NCBI GenBank assembly: GCA_001897435.1
Contig: MKSV01000002.1
Span: forward strand, 194,859-258,858
DNA from: Acidobacteriales bacterium 59-55
Lineage (GTDB): Bacteria > Acidobacteriota > Terriglobia > Terriglobales > Acidobacteriaceae
Direction of reading: 5' to 3'
Length of the DNA stretch: 64,000 nt
Below the pieces are notes generated by a model. That model saw only the letters and a program-made list of their open reading frames with translations. It did no database searches and was not told where the DNA came from. Shown piece after piece: positions 15,280 to 23,624 of this stretch. The position numbers and the translations under genes are program-made. Each line of letters starts with the position of its first letter. The stretch's first letter is position 1.

Positions 15280-17312
15280 CCTCCTGGCTCACGCTCCCCG
15301 AATATCTCGAAGTGTCCGGAATATCCCGACGCACATTCTTCCGACGTCGCGGTGAGATCGAGTCAAAGATCATCGACGGCACCATGAAATATAGCGCAGC
15401 CTCCCTCCCTCTGGAGGCGCGCGTCAAGCTGGACAGCCAGCAGGCTAAGAGCGTAGAGCCAGCACCTGCATCCAAGGCGGATGCGCTGGCTCCCCTCTTT
15501 GCCGGGGTTGCCGCCCCCGTAGTTGTCCAGGCCGAGCGTATCGCTCTCTCGCCGGAGAGCGAACGCCAGGCAAGCGAACGCTTGGCGATTATCCAGCCGC
15601 TCCTCGACTATGCAGCCGATCCGGGCAGCCGTCGCCGCTTCGCGCAGCTCCGCATCGCCGACGGCCGCACCGTCACCACGGCCGATCTGTTGGCCACCTA
15701 TCTGGCCGAGACGCACAGCGTCAACGGCAAAAAGATATCCGGCCGCACCATCTGGAACTGGAAAAAGGCATACGCGACGGGTGGCTTCAACGCACTCGCG
15801 CGGGGCATCCGCAAGGACAAAGGCCAGTCCAGATTCTTCGCCCGCTACCCCGGGGCCGCGCAGCTCGTCGCCAGCGTCTACCTCAAGCCCTATCAAACGG
15901 TGGCGCGGGCCTACGACAATCTTCTTCGCGAGCACGAGCTGTACGGCGTACCTGTCTGTGACCTGCCCAGCTACGAGACCGTCCGCACCTATCTGGAGGC
16001 ACTGCCGAAGCCCATCGCCGTTCTCGCCCGCAAGGGTGAGCGCGCCTACTCGGAGCGCATGACGCCCTATCTCCAGCGCAGCTACGAGGACATCCCTGCC
16101 AATCACATCTGGGTCGCCGACCACATGATCCACGACGTCGAGGTCCGCAACGATTGCTTCGAGGGCGTCGCGGAGAATGCGCCGATGCGGCTTCGCTTCT
16201 CCGCGTTCATCGACATGCGAACGCGCAAGTTCGTCGGCTACTGCTGGGCACCCGAGGGCAATAGCCGCGTCATCACCACGGCGGTGCGACGCGGCATTGA
16301 GCGTTATGGCCCGCCTGCCATCGTCTACTGCGACAACGGCAAAGACTATCGTAAGGTAGCCAAGGGCGCGCGTCCGGTCGCGCGCGAGTGGGTCGAGCAG
16401 GAGTACACGTCGCTCGAACGCACCGGCGTCCTGCAACGGCTCGATGTGGCGGTGCAGTTCTGTATGCCGTATCACCCGCAGTCCAAGCTCATCGAGCGGG
16501 CCTTCCGCATCGTCCATCAGAAGTTCGACGCGCTCTTCCCGCACTACACCACGGGCAACGCCTATCTTCGCCCTGACCAGACCACGCTGGCCATGATGCA
16601 TCACCGCAAGCTGCTCAAGATGGATCGCGGCGCGGAGTCGCCCCTGGTGACGGCCAGTCACTTTATCCGCATGGCCACTGTCTGGATCGAGGAGGACTAC
16701 AACGCCGGTCATCATCACGGCGGCCGGGGCATGGACAACCGGACTCCCGACCAGGTCTTCGACGCACTGTACCCGCTGGCCGAGCGCCGCGCCTCAGATC
16801 CTGCCGTCCTCTCGCAGCTCTTGTGGGAGACGCGCAAGTGCCTGGTCACCCACACGGCCATTACGCTCAACAAGCGGCGCTACGTCGCCGCCGACCCGCA
16901 ATCGAGCGGCGCGCTGCATCTCGCCAACCGCACCGACGTGCTCGTCTGCTACGACCCCCACGATCCCGAGCGCGCGGTGGTTGCCGATCTCGATGGCCGC
17001 CCCATCGCCCAGGTCGAGGCCGAGGTATTGCAGTCGCACTCCGCCGACGCCAAGCCCGCGATCAAGGCGTCGATGCAGGAGCGCCGACGCCTGCGCAACG
17101 CGGTGGTCGGCACCGTGCGCCAGATCCACGAGAACGTCGCCATGATGGGCCACAAGAGCGACCTCGAACATCTCCACGAGCGGGCGCTGCTGCCCGCCGC
17201 CGTGGGCGATTCCATCGTTCATCGGATGGTTACCAAACCGGAGCAGACCCCGGATGCGTCGCCGCGCTACATCGGCGACATTGCTGCTGAGTTTCTCTCG
17301 GAGGAAGCATGA
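15276..17312 (+). CDS. MuA-type DDE transposase
   Basis: A 678-residue transposase, close to MuA in length. The N-terminus (LTLPEYLEVSGISRRTFFRR) is a Mu DNA-binding winged domain. The RNase H-like core has the catalytic triad D282 (WVADHMIHD), D353 (YCDNGKDYR) and E407 (HPQSKLIERAF), with spacings of 71 and 54 that fit MuA. A beta-barrel and a C-terminal helical domain (Mu B-interaction region) follow. It cuts and joins the phage ends during integration and replicative transposition. The start ATG overlaps the previous gene, and the stop overlaps the B gene. Confidence 0.95.
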   Translation: MTSWLTLPEYLEVSGISRRTFFRRRGEIESKIIDGTMKYSAASLPLEARVKLDSQQAKSVEPAPASKADALAPLFAGVAAPVVVQAERIALSPESERQASERLAIIQPLLDYAADPGSRRRFAQLRIADGRTVTTADLLATYLAETHSVNGKKISGRTIWNWKKAYATGGFNALARGIRKDKGQSRFFARYPGAAQLVASVYLKPYQTVARAYDNLLREHELYGVPVCDLPSYETVRTYLEALPKPIAVLARKGERAYSERMTPYLQRSYEDIPANHIWVADHMIHDVEVRNDCFEGVAENAPMRLRFSAFIDMRTRKFVGYCWAPEGNSRVITTAVRRGIERYGPPAIVYCDNGKDYRKVAKGARPVAREWVEQEYTSLERTGVLQRLDVAVQFCMPYHPQSKLIERAFRIVHQKFDALFPHYTTGNAYLRPDQTTLAMMHHRKLLKMDRGAESPLVTASHFIRMATVWIEEDYNAGHHHGGRGMDNRTPDQVFDALYPLAERRASDPAVLSQLLWETRKCLVTHTAITLNKRRYVAADPQSSGALHLANRTDVLVCYDPHDPERAVVADLDGRPIAQVEAEVLQSHSADAKPAIKASMQERRRLRNAVVGTVRQIHENVAMMGHKSDLEHLHERALLPAAVGDSIVHRMVTKPEQTPDASPRYIGDIAAEFLSEEA

Positions 17313-18316
17313 CCAACTTGCACGACAAAAAGGGGCAACGCCGCGCGGATCTTCTCAAAGCCGAGCTGCCTGCCTATGAGGATGCAATCGCCCGCATCCG
17401 CGACTATCTCGCTCAATCGCAGCTCACCATCGACCACTTCGCGTTTCACCTGGGCTACAGCGGCCAGACGCTCGACCGCTTCCTCCAGGGCAACTATCAG
17501 GAGGGCACCACCCGCAGCACCCGGCTGCTCACGAAGATCGCCATCGACTTCATGGACAAGTACCCGCCGGGCATGGCCGAAGATCCGCGCGGCAAGGTCT
17601 ACGAGACGGAGAACGTCATCACGCTGCGCAAGTGGTTCGAGTTCTGCCAGGAGCGCGGCAAGATGGCCTGCATCTACGGCGGCCCCGGCAGCCAGAAGAC
17701 GTTCGCTGCCGAGCACATCATCTCCGAGCAGCGCCGCCGGGACTTCGCCGTGGGCCTCACCGCCAAGCGAGCCTTCTATGTCTATTGCAGCCAGGACATT
17801 CGTCCGGCCGAGCTGATCCGCAAGCTGATGGAGGCCGCCGCGCTGCCGGTTGCCGGTCAGATGCAGCGCAACCTTACCGCGCTTCGTTTCGCGCTGCGCG
17901 GCCGCCGCGCCATCTTCGTGTTCGACGAGGCGCAACATCTCAGCATCCCTTGCCTCGAAGTCGTGCGCGAATTGAACGACCAGCGGCCGCACTTCGGCAT
18001 CCTGCTGCTGGGCAGCCACAACCTCCGCAACCTCTTCGCGCATCGCTCGGCCGAGTTGGAGCAATGGAACTCGCGCATCTCCCAGGCGATCGAGCTGCCC
18101 GGCATCGGCGACGATGCGGCGCGAGAGATCGTGCGGCAGGAGCTGGGCGCGGTGGCGCTCACCGACACCAAGGTCGCGCGCCTGCTCAAGAGCTGCATGG
18201 TTCTCGACAGCTACAGCCGCGAGAAGCGGCAGTACCTCTCCATCCGCAAGCTCTTCGGCTCGCTCGAATTCATCAAGGAAGGCGCGGCGCAACCCGTCGC
18301 GGGAGGTGTGCAGTGA
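17309..18316 (+). CDS. MuB-type AAA+ ATPase, target-DNA activator
   Basis: A 335-residue protein with an N-terminal HTH-like region (residues 39-60), Walker A GGPGSQKT (124-131) and Walker B AIFVFDEAQHL (D206-E207), followed by the MuB/TniB-like sensor region (HFGILLLGSHNL). MuB polymerises on DNA and delivers targets to the transposase, giving target immunity. It overlaps the A gene by four bases, so they are translated together. Confidence 0.93.
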   Translation: MTNLHDKKGQRRADLLKAELPAYEDAIARIRDYLAQSQLTIDHFAFHLGYSGQTLDRFLQGNYQEGTTRSTRLLTKIAIDFMDKYPPGMAEDPRGKVYETENVITLRKWFEFCQERGKMACIYGGPGSQKTFAAEHIISEQRRRDFAVGLTAKRAFYVYCSQDIRPAELIRKLMEAAALPVAGQMQRNLTALRFALRGRRAIFVFDEAQHLSIPCLEVVRELNDQRPHFGILLLGSHNLRNLFAHRSAELEQWNSRISQAIELPGIGDDAAREIVRQELGAVALTDTKVARLLKSCMVLDSYSREKRQYLSIRKLFGSLEFIKEGAAQPVAGGVQ

Positions 18317-18588
18317 AGCAAACAGCCGGAATCTATGAAGTCACCGACGGCGCTCTGATGAGCGGCGAAGACGAGTGCATCACGCTTCGCCAATGCCGTG
18401 TCATCATCGAGCCGCTCAACGACGCGCACGTCGAAAGGCTTGAGCAGCGGGCCAACGCTGCCTTCACCTGCATGGATCGCGCGGCCAATCGCCTGATGAA
18501 GTGGGTTGTCGTCGCCTTCGCTCTCTATTTCGCCTGCATCCTTGTCCACGCCTTTACCTCTGGCGCGTTCGCGGCGGCGGTGAAGTGA
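18313..18588 (+). CDS. Small membrane protein after MuB
   Basis: A 91-residue protein starting at GTG 18313, with GGGAGG just upstream and overlapping the B stop (GTGA). A single hydrophobic helix (residues 63-82, WVVVAFALYFACILVHAF) is near the C-terminus and the N-terminal part is soluble. Function unknown. Confidence 0.6.
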   Translation: MKQTAGIYEVTDGALMSGEDECITLRQCRVIIEPLNDAHVERLEQRANAAFTCMDRAANRLMKWVVVAFALYFACILVHAFTSGAFAAAVK

Positions 18589-18893
18589 TGGCCGCCAATG
18601 GACAGCGCTGGTGCTACGCCTGCGGCAAGGCCGAGGACTTCGACGCCGGATGGTTCGAGGTCTGGCTCGACGAGCGCGGCCGCTGCGTGGTGACGCCCGT
18701 CTCCGATCCCGCCGAATACCACAACGAGTTTCGCGGCGACACCTTCGCCTGCGGCCAGCTCTCGGCGCTTGTCCTGGTCGAGCGCTACCTCCACACCCGC
18801 ACCTTCGACCCTGCACCCTCACCCGAGCCGCGACCGGAATTCACCGCCGATCAGCTCGCCTACGAACTCAACAGCACCGCTGATTACCGCTAA
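18588..18893 (+). CDS. Small Cys-containing early protein
   Basis: A 101-residue protein starting ATGG at the stop of the previous gene. The N-terminus has a CYACGKAED zinc-ribbon half-site and the body is rich in aromatic and acidic residues. The last 20 residues (FTADQLAYELNSTADYR) are helical. No family recognised. Confidence 0.5.
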   Translation: MAANGQRWCYACGKAEDFDAGWFEVWLDERGRCVVTPVSDPAEYHNEFRGDTFACGQLSALVLVERYLHTRTFDPAPSPEPRPEFTADQLAYELNSTADYR

Positions 18894-18903
18894 AGGAGAA
18901 CTC

Positions 18904-19425
18904 ATGGCAACATCCACTGCCTTGCAACAACCGCGCTCCGCGCCGACGCCGCGCGAGATCGACGCGCTCGTCGAGACGTTCGAGAAGGTCCGCGACAAAG
19001 CCGAGCTGGCAGATGAGGCCTATCAAAACGCCTCGCTCGAACTGATCGATCTCGTCAACACATTCGGTTTTGTTCCGGCCGGCGCGGAATCATCCGTGCG
19101 CCTCCAGGGTGCGATCACGGTCCTCACCGTAACGACGGGTAGCTCCGTCACCGTCAAGGATTCTGAGGTTGGCAAGCTCAAAGGCGCGATGGACGCAAAC
19201 AAGCTGGGCGATCTCTTCTCGCGCATGTTCACCGCGCACTCAAAATACAAGCTTGTCAAAGGCGCAGCTACTCAGCTCCACGTCGCACAGCTACCACAGC
19301 GCCTCGCTGACAAATTGACCCAGCTCTATGCCCGTTGCTTCGACGTGAAGACGAAGTCTCCCTCGCTCAAGATCGATCGCCTCGCCGACGCCAAGAAGCC
19401 CCGCGCCAAGAAAGGCGGCCGCTAG
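18904..19425 (+). CDS. Uncharacterised early protein with basic tail
   Basis: A 173-residue protein preceded by AAAGGAGAA six bases before the ATG. The core has predicted helices (EIDALVETFEKVRDKAELADEAY) and strands (AITVLTVTTGSSVTV). The end is Lys/Arg-rich (KKPRAKKGGR), suggesting nucleic-acid binding. Overlaps the next gene by one base. Confidence 0.55.
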   Translation: MATSTALQQPRSAPTPREIDALVETFEKVRDKAELADEAYQNASLELIDLVNTFGFVPAGAESSVRLQGAITVLTVTTGSSVTVKDSEVGKLKGAMDANKLGDLFSRMFTAHSKYKLVKGAATQLHVAQLPQRLADKLTQLYARCFDVKTKSPSLKIDRLADAKKPRAKKGGR

Positions 19426-19760
19426 TGGCAAGCGTAGCCCAGGCACTCACCGATCGCATGGATCAGCTCCACGTCACGCGGTCGAAGGACTCGATCTACA
19501 CGATCATCTCCGACGATCACAACGTCCACTGCATCACCGCCGACATGCTCGACGCCTGGTGGGCCAGCCTGCCGCCCGAGCAGAAGGCCATCTACTTCGA
19601 GGCCGACCTCGAAGGCTATCTCTACGAGACCGCCGCGCTGGCCGAATCGAAGGTCTCGGAGTTTCAGGCCCACGTCGACCGGTTCTTCGACGACATGCAA
19701 AAGCTGCACAAATCGCCCTTCACGGGCCTCACCAAGGAGGTTGCACATGCAGATCTGTGA
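19425..19760 (+). CDS. Uncharacterised early protein
   Basis: A 111-residue protein starting at GTG 19425 (or at an ATG 33 bases later). It is rich in Asp, Glu, His and aromatic residues (SDDHNVHCITADMLDAWWASLP). A helical C-terminal half ends with FDDMQKLHKSPFTG. It contains the ribosome-binding site of the next gene. Function unknown. Confidence 0.5.
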   Translation: MASVAQALTDRMDQLHVTRSKDSIYTIISDDHNVHCITADMLDAWWASLPPEQKAIYFEADLEGYLYETAALAESKVSEFQAHVDRFFDDMQKLHKSPFTGLTKEVAHADL

Positions 19761-20181
19761 GAAGACCAATGAGGAGCTGATCGGCGTCGCCGATGACTGC
19801 AGCGTCCTCGCAAAGCAATTCGACGAGGACAGTGCGGTTGCGACCGCATTGACGTCCGCCGTCGCCGCGATCCGCGAGCTGCTGTTCTACCGCCGTCTCG
19901 ATGACCGGCCGGACGGCGGCGCAAAGATTTATCTCTCAAGCCCGTTCGATCATCCAGGCATCGCGCGTTTGGGCGAGCCGCTCCCGCGTCCCTTCGTCGT
20001 CGCGATCCTGCCCTATGCCAAGTGGCTCATTCTCGAATCGTCCGCGTCGCGGGTGGAGAATGCCGAAGCCGCAGCCAAGGCCATGACGGACTCCTCCGCC
20101 CGCAACGCTGCTCTCGCCGACGGCTTCGAGAAGCTGTACATCGTAGAGCGCGAGAAGAACGCCGCCACCATCAACCCCTAA
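19747..20181 (+). CDS. Uncharacterised early protein
   Basis: A 144-residue protein. The ATG at 19747 was chosen because AGGAGG lies seven bases upstream. An upstream ATG (19741) would be too close. Helical throughout (NEELIGVADDCSVLAKQFDEDSAVATALTSA, then ASRVENAEAAAKAM), with a proline-containing centre. No domain recognised. Confidence 0.55.
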   Translation: MQICEKTNEELIGVADDCSVLAKQFDEDSAVATALTSAVAAIRELLFYRRLDDRPDGGAKIYLSSPFDHPGIARLGEPLPRPFVVAILPYAKWLILESSASRVENAEAAAKAMTDSSARNAALADGFEKLYIVEREKNAATINP

Positions 20182-20214
20182 CGCACCACCATCCTTGAAC
20201 CACTGGAGTCTGCC

Positions 20215-20301
20215 ATGTATCTGCTCTTCGCCCCCGCCCTCATCGCCGTCCTCGTCATCGGCTTCATCCAGCTCCGCAACGATCTCTGGATTCAGCCATG
20301 A
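20215..20301 (+). CDS. 28-residue membrane microprotein
   Basis: A very short ORF almost entirely a hydrophobic helix (LLFAPALIAVLVIGFIQL) with GGAG about eight bases upstream. Its TGA overlaps the ATG of the next gene, the same coupling used by its neighbours, which supports translation. Confidence 0.5.
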   Translation: MYLLFAPALIAVLVIGFIQLRNDLWIQP

Positions 20302-20780
20302 CCATAATGCCCCCAACTTCCGGCACGATGTGCTCCGACTGTGGCTGCTGCAGCGCCGACTTCATCTGCGGCGACGGTACGCCTCTTTGCTGGCCCTGCG
20401 ACGCCGGCGAGCATAAAGCCATGGTCGCCGTCGCGCAACCTCAACCTGCCGCCGTCAAGGCTGCCGAGCCTGAACCAATAGCACCCCTGGAGACACCCAT
20501 GGAGAAGCGAAAATGCGCCTGCGGTTGCGGCACCGACATGAGCGAGAACAACAACTGGCTTTTTGCGCGCGGCCACAAGCCCGGCGGCAGACGAAAGAAG
20601 AAGACATCGCCCAAGTCCGCGCTCGCGCGAATTGAGCCTCAGATCGTTATCGAGGAAGAAACCGAGTTCGCCGTCTCGCTCGATCTCACCGGCGCGCAGC
20701 TCGACCGCATCTGGACCTCGCTGCCCATCGAAGAGAAGGCGCTGGCCATCTCCGTCGCCCTCACTGCCGAGCGCAGCTAA
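20298..20780 (+). CDS. Cys-rich early protein with two zinc-binding clusters
   Basis: A 160-residue protein. The N-terminal cluster is CSDCGCCSADFICGDG followed by CWPCD, and a second cluster, CACGCGTDM, lies at about residues 73-81, followed by FARGHKPGG. The C-terminal part is an acidic helix (LDRIWTSLPIEEKALAISVAL). The CxCGxG plus GH layout is typical of small zinc modules near phage recombination genes. Function not assigned. Confidence 0.55.
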   Translation: MTIMPPTSGTMCSDCGCCSADFICGDGTPLCWPCDAGEHKAMVAVAQPQPAAVKAAEPEPIAPLETPMEKRKCACGCGTDMSENNNWLFARGHKPGGRRKKKTSPKSALARIEPQIVIEEETEFAVSLDLTGAQLDRIWTSLPIEEKALAISVALTAERS

Positions 20781-20794
20781 AGAAGGAGGGAACC

Positions 20795-21232
20795 GTGCCC
20801 AACGATCTCTTTGCCACCTTCGCCGACCGCGTCATGGATCGCGTGGAGGAGGTGCTCTCGAATCGCGAGTGCAAGTGGCCTGCCAGCGCCGATCAGAAGA
20901 TGCTGCTCGGAATTTTGAAGGCGCATCGCGGCGTCGAGCGCGCCATGCCGCTCGGCGAGATCTGCGAGCGCATGAAGCTCACGCCCCGCGTCGTCAAAGA
21001 CCTGGTGCAGGATCTCCGGCTCAACTTCCGCGTCCAGATCGGAGCGTCGCGCGACGCCAGCGGCGGCGGCTATTTCCTCGGCACCAACCGCGAGGAGATG
21101 GTCCAGGCATCGCAGCAGATGTTTCACCAGGCCATCACCATGCTCCGCGTCGTCAAGGTCATGCGCGCCGAGCACAACAGCGAGGACATGCTGCACCAGG
21201 TGCGCCTCGCGCTGGAGACCCCCAATGCGTAG
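20795..21232 (+). CDS. Winged-helix-like early protein
   Basis: A 145-residue protein starting at GTG 20795, preceded by GGAGGGAA. Residues 32-80 (KMLLGILKAHRGVERAMPL, then EICERMKLTPRVVKDLVQDL) look like a winged helix. GGGYFLGTNREEM supplies the wing, and a long amphipathic helix follows. It probably binds DNA, perhaps as a replication or late-regulation factor. Confidence 0.55.
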   Translation: MPNDLFATFADRVMDRVEEVLSNRECKWPASADQKMLLGILKAHRGVERAMPLGEICERMKLTPRVVKDLVQDLRLNFRVQIGASRDASGGGYFLGTNREEMVQASQQMFHQAITMLRVVKVMRAEHNSEDMLHQVRLALETPNA

Positions 21233-21329
21233 ACAGAGTGACCCGCTCACCATGGTCGCTTACGCCATCATCGTTCTCGTCCCCGCGACGGTCATCATGG
21301 CCGCCTGGGCCATCTGGTGGATGCGATGA
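21225..21329 (+). CDS. 34-residue membrane microprotein
   Basis: A short ORF with a basic N-terminus (MRRQSD) and one hydrophobic helix (MVAYAIIVLVPATVIMAAWA), overlapping both neighbours (eight and four bases). It is the second such microprotein in this operon. Confidence 0.5.
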   Translation: MRRQSDPLTMVAYAIIVLVPATVIMAAWAIWWMR

Positions 21330-21922
21330 GCGATCCCATCACAACCCGCTTTGAGATGCTTCGCGCCGCGTACAAAAAGCTCGGCGACTCCAAGTGCAAG
21401 AGCTGTGGCGCGCCCATCGAATGGTGGCAGACCAACAACGGCAAAAAGATGCCGTTCGATCCGCTGCCCGCCAGCGACAACGAGCAGACTCGCCCGCACT
21501 GGGCGAGCTGCCCGCGCGCCGACGAGCACCGCCAGAGCAATCAGCCGCAATCCAAACGTCACGACTACGCGCCATCCGTGCCGGCCAACTCGCCGCAGAA
21601 GCTCGAAGCTCACCGCAAGTACCTCGCGGCGTTCCGCGCCAGCAGCAACGCCCGCGCCATCGTCGCCATCTACGACGACGGCTCGACAGCCGTCTGGCGG
21701 CAGGGACTCTCCGGCGAGGATCTCCGCGACGAGTGCTCGGCAGCCTCCGAGAGGAATGCGGCGGAGGCCGAGGCAACGGCGCGAACCGTCGACTGCCCAT
21801 CCTGCCATCAGGCTGTTGGAGCCGCCTGCGTGAGCGGCTCCGGCGTCGAGCGCGACTGGGCACACGCAACGCGTACCAAGCTGGCAAAGAGACTGCGCCG
21901 CAATCGGAAGGATCGCGCATGA
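21326..21922 (+). CDS. Zinc-ribbon early protein
   Basis: A 198-residue protein with an N-terminal ribbon (KCKSCGAPIEWWQT, then MPFDPLP and a later WASCP) and a C-terminal ribbon (VDCPSCHQAVGAACVSGSG), the latter resembling the actinophage-type CPxC...AxC module. The ATG at 21326 overlaps the previous gene. The middle is Ala/Arg/Asp-rich. Probably nucleic-acid-binding. Confidence 0.5.
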   Translation: MSDPITTRFEMLRAAYKKLGDSKCKSCGAPIEWWQTNNGKKMPFDPLPASDNEQTRPHWASCPRADEHRQSNQPQSKRHDYAPSVPANSPQKLEAHRKYLAAFRASSNARAIVAIYDDGSTAVWRQGLSGEDLRDECSAASERNAAEAEATARTVDCPSCHQAVGAACVSGSGVERDWAHATRTKLAKRLRRNRKDRA

Positions 21923-22245
21923 ACTCCATCCACGAGGCCGCTCACGAACGCCAGCTCGATCCCGTGCTGAAGGAGCTTGTCTCCGAGGCCGCGGCGAATC
22001 TCCGCGCTCGTCATCGTGGCGAAGCGTCGCCCGCCCCGGAACCGCTGCCGAAGCACATCTACGAAGGCCCGAAGTATGACGGCAAGCAGTGCGCAGTCTG
22101 CCAGCGCCACTTCAAATCGTCGGCGGAGTATGTCACCTGCCGCCTCTGCAAGTCTGTCGTCTGCCGTCGCAAGGGCAATTGTAAGAGCCTCCATCACGCA
22201 GATCATCGTCTCGTACTAAAGAGGAGCCAGGAGGGTACGGCATGA
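21919..22245 (+). CDS. Small zinc-finger protein
   Basis: A 108-residue protein with a helical N-terminus (PVLKELVSEAAANLRARH) and a C-terminal cluster CAVCQRHF, CRLCKSVVCRRKGNC, HHADHR. This spacing suits a treble-clef or B-box-like zinc site. Overlaps both neighbours by four bases. Confidence 0.5.
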   Translation: MNSIHEAAHERQLDPVLKELVSEAAANLRARHRGEASPAPEPLPKHIYEGPKYDGKQCAVCQRHFKSSAEYVTCRLCKSVVCRRKGNCKSLHHADHRLVLKRSQEGTA

Positions 22246-22565
22246 TCGGCTTCCATGGACCAAAGGACAAATGGGAATATGACCTGGAGAAGATGAGCCG
22301 TGCCGCCCTGGTCGCCACCGTCGGCGAGTTGCAGTGGCGGCTGGCGATCTACCGCGAATCGTTCGACCGCGACACCATGTCGGAGATTTTGGACCGATGC
22401 AAACTATGGGGCCGTTGGGACAACCTGTCCGCGCGCCACGCTCGATTCATGGCCGATCCCGCCAAGGCAACCGAGCAATTCATCCGCCGTCAGAAATCGG
22501 CGAAGGCCGCAGCGCGGCGGCGGAAGAAAGCAGCGAAGAAGAGGTTGAACAATGGGACTCTATAA
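22242..22565 (+). CDS. Uncharacterised basic early protein
   Basis: A 107-residue protein with a helical centre (ALVATVGELQWRLAIYRESFD) and a strongly basic Lys/Arg-rich tail (RRRKKAAKKRL), consistent with nucleic-acid binding. Its end overlaps the next gene by 14 bases. Confidence 0.5.
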   Translation: MIGFHGPKDKWEYDLEKMSRAALVATVGELQWRLAIYRESFDRDTMSEILDRCKLWGRWDNLSARHARFMADPAKATEQFIRRQKSAKAAARRRKKAAKKRLNNGTL

Positions 22566-22914
22566 CTTCCAAAAGCGCTTCGTCCCGGACATCCTGGCCG
22601 GGCGTAAGCGACACACTATCCGCGCGGAACGTGCTCATCCCGATGTTCCCGGCAACACGCTGCATCTCTACACCGGCCTGCGGCAGAAGGGCGCAAAGCT
22701 TCTGATGCGCGTCTGCTGCACGAAGGTGGAGAACATCCGCATCTCGCTGAATGGCGTTATCACCGTCGACGATATCGCGCTCAGCAATGACGAATGCGAG
22801 CAGCTCGCACGCCGCGACGGCTTTCTCGGCAGGCGGTCATTCATGGCTTTCTGGAAAGGACGCCTGCCATTCGAGGGACACATCATTCACTGGAAGTTCG
22901 AGGGCAAACAATGA
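22552..22914 (+). CDS. ASCH-like/PUA-fold small protein
   Basis: A 120-residue protein with the pattern FQKRFVPDILAGRKRHTIRA, then PGNTLHLYTGLRQKGAKLL, as in ASCH-like phage proteins, where a Lys-Arg-x-Thr-Ile-Arg strand and a following GLR loop form the RNA-binding-like pocket. The C-terminal part (RSFMAFWKGRLPFEGHIIHWKFE) is typical. Overlaps the next gene (ATGA). The role in the phage is unknown, possibly RNA or nucleotide binding. Confidence 0.6.
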   Translation: MGLYNFQKRFVPDILAGRKRHTIRAERAHPDVPGNTLHLYTGLRQKGAKLLMRVCCTKVENIRISLNGVITVDDIALSNDECEQLARRDGFLGRRSFMAFWKGRLPFEGHIIHWKFEGKQ

Positions 22915-23624
22915 AGACACTCCAGCAACTCGGCACCGACCTCGGCAAGCTGGTCGAAGAAAAGAACGCGGCCTACGGCAGCAGCTTCGTTGTGGCGGGC
23001 GACTTCCTCCGGCTGTTGTTTCCCGGCGGCATCCCTGCCAACCGTTACGACGACGCGCTTGTACTGGTGCGCATCTTCGACAAGCAGATGCGCATCGCCA
23101 CCGACAAAGACGCCTTCGGCGAATCGCCGTACCAGGACATCGCCGGTTACGGTCTCCTCGGCCTCCAGCTCCACCAGCAAAGGAAGGACAGCACGACATG
23201 GCCCGGTACTGCCAGCGATGCGGCAAGAACACAGTCAAAGGCACAGCCCGGTTCTGCTCTGCCGAGCATCGACGCGAAGACCATAATGAGCGCAAGCGCG
23301 AAGACCGCAAGCGAGCCATCGCCGCAGCCCGCAAGCTCCTCCGCACCGTGCGCGGCTGCGAGTGCCCCAACTGCGACGGAAGCTGCAAACGCAAGCGTGG
23401 CCGTCCGGCCAAAGCGGCTCATCCATAGCGCCGCCACATGGCAACTCAGAAGGGGGGCGAATCAATGCATCTTCTGCGAGGGCGGCGTCTTCAATGTCTG
23501 GAATTCTATTCCGGTCCTATGTAATGGAACGCAAAAGATGTTTTATTGCTGTTCAAGATTATGCGAAGAAATCGTGGCCAAATTGATCGCAAATGGAGAA
23601 GTTGCAGGAGTCCTCTTGCCATGA
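22911..23624 (+). CDS. Long ORF: NTP-pyrophosphohydrolase-like start, Cys-rich end
   Basis: The first 85 residues (LVEEKNAAYGSSF, then NRYDDALVLVRIFDKQMRIATDKDAF, YQDIAGYGLLGL) resemble small MazG-like or DUF6378 proteins. Residues 95-175 are low-complexity Ala/Ser/Thr and lie opposite a well-formed zinc-ribbon ORF in another frame. The last 50 residues (NQCIFCEGG, then FYCCSRLCEEIVAKLI) again look real, and their stop overlaps the next ATG. Either a stop codon was lost after the first domain, or this encodes two genes and the middle is shadow. Confidence 0.45.
   Translation: MKTLQQLGTDLGKLVEEKNAAYGSSFVVAGDFLRLLFPGGIPANRYDDALVLVRIFDKQMRIATDKDAFGESPYQDIAGYGLLGLQLHQQRKDSTTWPGTASDAARTQSKAQPGSALPSIDAKTIMSASAKTASEPSPQPASSSAPCAAASAPTATEAANASVAVRPKRLIHSAATWQLRRGANQCIFCEGGVFNVWNSIPVLCNGTQKMFYCCSRLCEEIVAKLIANGEVAGVLLP
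23198..23428 (+). CDS. Small zinc-ribbon protein
   Basis: A 76-residue protein with its own GGAAGG site eight to nine bases before the ATG. CQRCGKNTVKG with RFCSAEHRRE, then CECPNCDGSCKRKRGRP, gives two Cys clusters with a basic linker. It overlaps the middle of the longer ORF in another frame and, from composition, is the more likely coding frame there. Function unknown. Confidence 0.5.
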   Translation: MARYCQRCGKNTVKGTARFCSAEHRREDHNERKREDRKRAIAAARKLLRTVRGCECPNCDGSCKRKRGRPAKAAHP

